Assembly: GCA_963700785.1 (NCBI GenBank)
Contig: CAVOYZ010000010.1
Location: 124,001-188,000 of the forward strand
Reading direction: 5' to 3'
Length of the DNA: 64,000 bases
Source of the DNA: CAXMST01 sp963700785
GTDB lineage: Bacteria > Actinomycetota > Thermoleophilia > Solirubrobacterales > 70-9
Shown: positions 60,462 through 64,000 of the stretch, in pieces
How the letters are laid out: every line of letters begins with the position of its first letter
Position numbering within the stretch: the stretch's first letter is position 1
Made by a program: the position numbers and the translations under genes
Notes under the pieces: model-generated
The model's input: only the letters and a program-made list of their open reading frames with translations
What the model was told of the DNA's origin: nothing
Database searches by the model: none

Positions 60462-60659
60462 CCGCACAGCAATAGCTCTCGAAACGGCACACCGGGGCGA
60501 GCACAGGACGGAGCGGACCAGTCGGATCCGCTCTTTTGGCGCCAAAAGCTCAACTTGGCCATGCGGGTGCCCGATAACTCTCTTGCCGACAGAAAACAGC
60601 CGGGTACCGGGGCGGAAACCAGGCCAGGATCGAAGTAGAAACGGAGCACGAAAACGCGA
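60462..60659 (+). other. Long 5' leader of rpoD with a 16-bp palindrome
   Basis: The leader contains a perfect palindrome CTTTTGGCGCCAAAAG (60533-60548), then GGGTGCCC and a GGTACC-centred repeat. It is much less GC-rich than its surroundings. It may hold an operator or an RNA switch; no known class was recognised. A GGAG about 12 nt before ATG 60660 may be the ribosome site. Confidence 0.5.
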
Positions 60660-61757
60660 ATGCTTGTAGCTGAGCTTCAGGAACTCGAAGAGGTAAAGAA
60701 CCTGCTGGCCAAGGGCCAGCAGGTCGGCGTGCTCACCTTCGGCGAGATCGCCACCGCGGTCGCCGAGGTCGACGTCGACGAAGGAGACATCGAGGAGCTC
60801 TACGGCCACCTCGAGCGGTCCGGCATCGAGCTGGTCGAGGACGTCGACCCCGCCCAGGCCAGCCAGCCCGAGCGCGATGACGGCAAGCGGGGCAAGCGGC
60901 GCGCGAAGACCGCGATCGACCTGAAGCCCGACATGACCACTGACAGCCTGCAGCTGTTCCTCAAGGACATCGGCAAGGTCCGCCTGCTGACCGCCGCCGA
61001 GGAGGTCGAGCTGGCGAAGCGGATCGAGCGTGGCGACCTCGCCGCGAAGGAGAAGATGGTCGAGTCCAACCTGCGGCTCGTCGTCTCGATCGCGAAGAAC
61101 TACCGCAACCAGGGATTGCCGTTCCTCGATCTGATCCAGGAGGGAACGCTCGGCCTGGTCCGGGCGGCCGAGAAGTTCGACTACCGCAAGGGCTTCAAGT
61201 TCTCGACCTACGCCACCTGGTGGATCCGCCAGGCGATCGCGCGGGCGCTCGCCGACAAGGCGCGGACGATCCGGATCCCGGTTCACGTCGTCGAGAAGCT
61301 GAACAAGATCGGGCGCGCCGAGCGCAAGCTCGTCACCGAGCTTGGTCGTGAGCCGACCCCGGAGGAGATCGCCGACGTAACCGGCATCGAGCCCGAGGAG
61401 GTGGACTCGATCAAGCGCTCCGCACAGGCCCCCGTCTCGCTCGAGAAGCCCGTCGGCGACGAGGAGGAGTCCGAGTTCGGCCAGTTCATCGCCGACGAGA
61501 AGGCCGAGTCCCCGTTCGACCGGGCGGCGGATCTGCTGACCAAGGAAGCGCTGCGAGAGGCGCTCGAGAACCTCTCATACCGTGAGCGTCGCGTGCTCGA
61601 GCTCCGCTACGGGCTGGGCGGCGAGCATCCGCGCACCCTCGACGAGGTCGGCCGGACGTTCAACGTCACCCGCGAGCGGATCAGGCAGATCGAGAACCAG
61701 AGCCTGAAGAAGCTGCAGACGTTGGCAGAGGCCCAGAAGCTCCGCGAAGTCGCCTGA
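60660..61757 (+). CDS. rpoD: Primary RNA polymerase sigma factor
   Basis: 365 residues. Region 1.1 (about 1-65, VKNLLAKGQQVGVLTFGEIA), region 1.2 (DSLQLFLKDIGKVRLLTAAE), region 2 (VSIAKNYRNQGLPFLDLIQE, then FSTYATWWIRQAIARALADK), region 3 (GREPTPEEIADVTGIEPEEV) and region 4 (TLDEVGRTFNVTRERIRQIE) are complete, with no large insertion. This is the housekeeping sigma factor. It is preceded by a full promoter and a long leader. Its stop codon forms the first bases of a hairpin repeat. Confidence 0.95.
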   Translation: MLVAELQELEEVKNLLAKGQQVGVLTFGEIATAVAEVDVDEGDIEELYGHLERSGIELVEDVDPAQASQPERDDGKRGKRRAKTAIDLKPDMTTDSLQLFLKDIGKVRLLTAAEEVELAKRIERGDLAAKEKMVESNLRLVVSIAKNYRNQGLPFLDLIQEGTLGLVRAAEKFDYRKGFKFSTYATWWIRQAIARALADKARTIRIPVHVVEKLNKIGRAERKLVTELGREPTPEEIADVTGIEPEEVDSIKRSAQAPVSLEKPVGDEEESEFGQFIADEKAESPFDRAADLLTKEALREALENLSYRERRVLELRYGLGGEHPRTLDEVGRTFNVTRERIRQIENQSLKKLQTLAEAQKLREVA

Positions 61758-61855
61758 CGGCGTCGGAGCGCCGCGGGCGGCGTTCTCGCTCGCTTGCATA
61801 GCGGTGCTATGCGGCGCTCGCTGCGGCCTTGCCCGCGACGCTCCGACGCTCGTCA
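61755..61855. repeat. Long hairpin repeat, family A, copy 2
   Basis: The left arm begins with the rpoD stop TGA. TGACG pairs with CGTCA (61851-61855), CGTCGGAGCG with CGCTCCGACG, and GCGGGC with GCCCGC. The inner hairpin is GCATAGC (61796-61802)/GCTATGC (61806-61812), loop GGT. The core matches 5369-5474, but the arm sequence differs while pairing is kept. Confidence 0.8.
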
Positions 61856-61952
61856 GGGGGCGCTCGGGCGGCGTCCTCGTCGGCTTGCATAGCGAGTGCT
61901 ATGCGGCGCCTCCTGCGTCCTTGGCCTCGACGCTCCGGCGCTCGTCAGGGGG
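61856..61952. repeat. Long hairpin repeat, family A, copy 3 (tandem)
   Basis: A second unit follows copy 2 with a period of about 91 bp. Its inner hairpin is GCATAGC (61887-61893)/GCTATGC (61898-61904). It ends in CGACGCTCCGGCGCTCGTCA, which nearly repeats the end of copy 2 (61837-61855). Its own left arm does not pair, so it looks like a partial tandem duplication. Confidence 0.75.
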
Positions 61953-62028
61953 GCAGGCCTCGCGCGGCTGCTGCGAATCGCGGCTGACGCGGCTCAAGAC
62001 CTACCGGGAACCGCCGATATAGCTGCTG

Positions 62029-63606
62029 ATGCAGTTTGAGATCGACGATTGCCTTCGCTACGTAGTCGAGAACGAGGGCTCTGACCTTCATGTGAAGATC
62101 GAATCCCCGCCGATGGCGCGGATCCACGGCGAGTTGCAGCCGATCGATGGGCTCGGCCCGCTCGATTCCGAGGACACGGAGGCCGCGCTGCGGAAGCTGA
62201 TCGACAGCGACCGGACCCGCGAGGAGTTCGCCGAGGACGGAGAGGCCGACTTCTCCTACCAGCTGGAGGGTGTCTCGAGGTTCCGGGTCAACGCATTCCG
62301 CCAGCGGGGCGCGGTCTCGATCGTCTGCCGCGCGATCCCGTTTCAGGTGCGGACGATCGAGGATCTCGGGCTGCCGCCCGTGATTCGCGATCTTGCCGAC
62401 GAGCAGCGCGGAATCATCCTGCTTACCGGGACCACCGGTTCGGGCAAGTCGACGACGCTCGCGGCGATGATCGACCACATCAACTCGAAGTACTCGCATC
62501 ACGTGATCACGCTCGAGGATCCGATCGAGTACCTGCACCGCGACAAGCGCTCGATCATCAACCAGCGCGAGGTCGGGTTCGACACGAAGAGCTTCTCGCG
62601 GGCGATGAAGCGCGTCCTGCGCCAGGACCCGGATGTGATCCTGGTCGGCGAGATGCGAGACGAGGAGACCGTCCGCACGGCGCTCAGCGCGGCCGAGACC
62701 GGCCACCTCGTGCTTTCGACCCTTCACACCCTCGACGCGACCGAGACGATCAACCGGATCATCGACTTCTTCCCGCCGCATCTGCAGCAGCAGGCGCGGG
62801 TGATGCTGGCGGCGACGCTCAAGGGGGCGATCTCCCAGCGCCTCGTCCCGACCGTGGACGGTGGCGGCCGGGTCGCGGCAAGCGAGATCCTCGTGGTCAC
62901 CGGCCGCGTCCAGGACCTGATCCTGAATCCGGCCGAGACCGGGAAGATCAGCCAGGTGATCGGCGAGGGCGAGTACTACGGGATGCAGACCTTCGACCAG
63001 TCCCTGCTGAAGGAGGTCACCGCCGGGAGGGTCGCCGAGGAGACCGCGATGGAGTTCGCCTCGAGCCCGCATGACTTCAAGCTGATGCTCGCGTCCTCCG
63101 GCCGGTCCGCAAGCGACCTGAGCCAGCTCGACGCCGAGAGCCCGGAGCAGGTGCCGCCCGCCGCGGCCGAGCCGGCGGCGGCGCCGGAGCTCGTCCCAGC
63201 GCCCGAGCCCGAGCCCGCGCACTATGAGCCCGAGCCGGTGCACTATGAGCAGGTGAGCCCGGTCGACCCGGTTGAGTACGGCGCGCCGCCGCCCCCGGTC
63301 GGTGAATCGGTCGGGCCGGTCGGGGTCAGTGCCGGGAACGGTGCGGCAGGGCACCTGCAGGAGAGCCAGGTCAGCCCGCCGCCGGCCCCCAGCCCGCCGC
63401 CGCCCCCCTACCCGCCGACGGTCGAGGCGCCCGGCCCGGTCGGCGCCGACCCCGCGATGCCAGATCTTGCCGCACCCCCCAACGGCGGGCCGGTCGACCC
63501 GGTGCCGCCGGAGGCCGACTCGGTCGAGAGCGCGCCCCCGCCCCCGCCCCCGGCGGGCGCCGATCGCCTCTCCGAGTTCCGGCCTGAGGGCCACGGCGAG
63601 GGCTGA
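62029..63606 (+). CDS. pilT: Type IV pilus retraction ATPase PilT with a long C-terminal extension
   Basis: 525 residues. The PilT core (1 to about 350) has GSDLHVKIESPPMARIHGEL, Walker A LTGTTGSGKSTT, the Asp box ITLEDPIEYLH, Walker B DVILVGEMRDEETVRTAL and the His box HLVLSTLHTLDA. The usual AIRNLIRE motif is replaced by GKISQVIGEGEYYGMQTFDQ. About 165 residues follow that are rich in Pro, Glu and Ala (PEPEPAHYEPEPVHYEQ) and absent from typical PilT. It powers pilus retraction. A GATATA 7 nt before the ATG suggests a leaderless start. Confidence 0.9.
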   Translation: MQFEIDDCLRYVVENEGSDLHVKIESPPMARIHGELQPIDGLGPLDSEDTEAALRKLIDSDRTREEFAEDGEADFSYQLEGVSRFRVNAFRQRGAVSIVCRAIPFQVRTIEDLGLPPVIRDLADEQRGIILLTGTTGSGKSTTLAAMIDHINSKYSHHVITLEDPIEYLHRDKRSIINQREVGFDTKSFSRAMKRVLRQDPDVILVGEMRDEETVRTALSAAETGHLVLSTLHTLDATETINRIIDFFPPHLQQQARVMLAATLKGAISQRLVPTVDGGGRVAASEILVVTGRVQDLILNPAETGKISQVIGEGEYYGMQTFDQSLLKEVTAGRVAEETAMEFASSPHDFKLMLASSGRSASDLSQLDAESPEQVPPAAAEPAAAPELVPAPEPEPAHYEPEPVHYEQVSPVDPVEYGAPPPPVGESVGPVGVSAGNGAAGHLQESQVSPPPAPSPPPPPYPPTVEAPGPVGADPAMPDLAAPPNGGPVDPVPPEADSVESAPPPPPPAGADRLSEFRPEGHGEG

Positions 63607-63612
63607 GCGCCG

Positions 63613-63639
63613 CCCCGGGCCGCCCGCGCGGGGGGCCCT
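63613..63639 (+). terminator. Probable terminator after pilT
   Basis: A GC-rich inverted repeat (GGGCCGCCCGC against GCGGGGGGCCC, one mismatch) starts a few bases after the pilT stop and is followed by TTTAC. Confidence 0.45.
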
Positions 63640-63640
63640 T

Positions 63641-63659
63641 TACTTCAGTTCGTGAAGTA
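63641..63659. promoter_or_regulatory. Probable operator TACTTCA-N5-TGAAGTA upstream of the HxlR gene
   Basis: Perfect 7-bp inverted arms with a 5-bp spacer lie just upstream of TATCTT (63665-63670), a likely -10 box, so the site covers the -35 position. The geometry suits a dimeric winged-helix regulator such as HxlR acting on its own gene. Confidence 0.6.
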
Positions 63660-63726
63660 TGCGGTATCTTGTTCGTGGCGTGCTTTCCCGCGGTTCGACG
63701 GGGAGGTCGTCGGAGAGAGCGAGCCG

Positions 63727-64000
63727 ATGAGCAAGAGCGACAACTGCCCAGTCTGTGCCTGTGCCGAGATCGTCTCCGGCAAGTGGACACTGCTGGTGAT
63801 CCGGGACCTCGCCGACGGCAGTCGGCGCTTCTGCGAGCTCGAGCGCTCGCTCGAGGGGATCAGCCCCCGGACGCTGTCGCTCCGGCTGCGGGCTCTCGAG
63901 GAGCAGGGGGTGGTCGAGCGCCACACCTATCCAGAGGTGCCGCCGCGGGTCGAGTACGCGCTCACCGACAAGGGCCGCGACCTCGCTCCGCTGATCGACG
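63727..64000 (+). CDS. HxlR family transcriptional regulator (3' end outside window)
   Basis: The first 91 residues are visible. NCPVCACAEIVSGKWTLLVI with Cys at positions 7, 10 and 12 is followed by the winged-helix core: RFCELERSLEGISPRTLSLR, LRALEEQGVVERHTYPE and VEYALTDKGRDLAPLID. HxlR/YodB-type proteins often sense electrophiles through an N-terminal Cys. The CPVC pair here is compatible with thiol sensing. It is preceded by its own promoter and a palindromic site. Confidence 0.88.
   Translation, partial: MSKSDNCPVCACAEIVSGKWTLLVIRDLADGSRRFCELERSLEGISPRTLSLRLRALEEQGVVERHTYPEVPPRVEYALTDKGRDLAPLID

Noticed and set aside
1..64000. CRISPR arrays, rRNA, tRNA, insertion sequences or prophage
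   Set aside because: No regularly spaced repeats, cloverleaf-like sequence, transposase, integrase or phage structural gene was seen on either strand.

Overview
The window is 64 kb of very GC-rich, gene-dense DNA from the chromosome of an actinobacterium. The best guess is Thermoleophilia (Solirubrobacterales-like). The pointers are an actinobacterial integration host factor (mIHF), F420-type luciferase-like oxidoreductases, a MlaE/MlaE/MlaF importer, mycothiol/ergothioneine-type chemistry (EgtB/EgtD), type IV pilus parts, a three-subunit proton-translocating transhydrogenase, and many genes with a -10 box only 6-8 nt before the start codon (leaderless or near-leaderless). No rRNA, tRNA, phage, transposase, plasmid or CRISPR feature was seen. 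The family names come from motifs; the taxonomic call is inference.

Layout. 1-2.6 kb: two tandem exported PQQ-type sugar dehydrogenase-like proteins and a lipoprotein. 2.8-5.4 kb: MlaE-MlaE-MlaF importer genes without an MCE (MlaD) gene, followed by a large hairpin repeat. 5.5-11.4 kb: DUF1697, an MMPL transporter, a thioredoxin-fold membrane protein, a B3/B4-domain protein and lineage-specific hypotheticals. 11.5-14.9 kb: mIHF, an alpha-oxoamine synthase, a small membrane protein and an AlkA-type glycosylase. 14.9-17.7 kb: a thiamine-precursor ABC importer (thiXYZ) under a clear TPP riboswitch. 17.7-21.4 kb: a MoxR/VWA pair and a coiled-coil protein. 21.5-26.2 kb: amtB-glnK, an MBL/PAS pair, DUF5679, a membrane coiled-coil protein and a rhodanese. 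26.3-30.0 kb: thiolase, amidotransferase, degenerate cyclase and lhgO. 30.1-34.7 kb: a LigC-like ATP-dependent DNA ligase, and an opposing group with a LigD-type polymerase, a membrane protein, a PLC-like protein and a 41-aa membrane peptide. 34.8-42.3 kb: crotonase, methyltransferase, hotdog thioesterase, pyruvate kinase, P-type ATPase and LLM oxidoreductase. 42.4-48.4 kb: Ser/Thr kinase with an extracellular propeller, a secreted protein and pntAA-pntAB-pntB. 48.4-50.2 kb: prepilin, LapA-like and TadE-like proteins. 50.2-54.3 kb: egtB-egtD, a class III cyclase and a second LLM oxidoreductase. 54.4-60.3 kb: glpX, an SDR, an FeS photolyase and YihY. 60.4-64 kb: rpoD, tandem hairpin repeats, pilT with a long proline-rich tail, and the start of an HxlR regulator.

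Two cross-cutting observations matter most. First, at least ten well-conserved genes carry single-base frameshifts, often in compensating pairs. This looks like an unpolished (for example long-read) consensus rather than gene decay, so split genes here should be read as one gene. Second, two families of intergenic palindromic repeats were found. One (5369-5474, and two tandem units at 61755-61952) has a conserved core with a 7-bp GCATAGC/GCTATGC hairpin. In the two complete copies its long outer arms differ in sequence but stay self-complementary within each copy. The other (31175-31222, 44459-44505) is an approximately 45-bp palindrome centred on GATATC. Both lie just downstream of genes and I do not recognise either.
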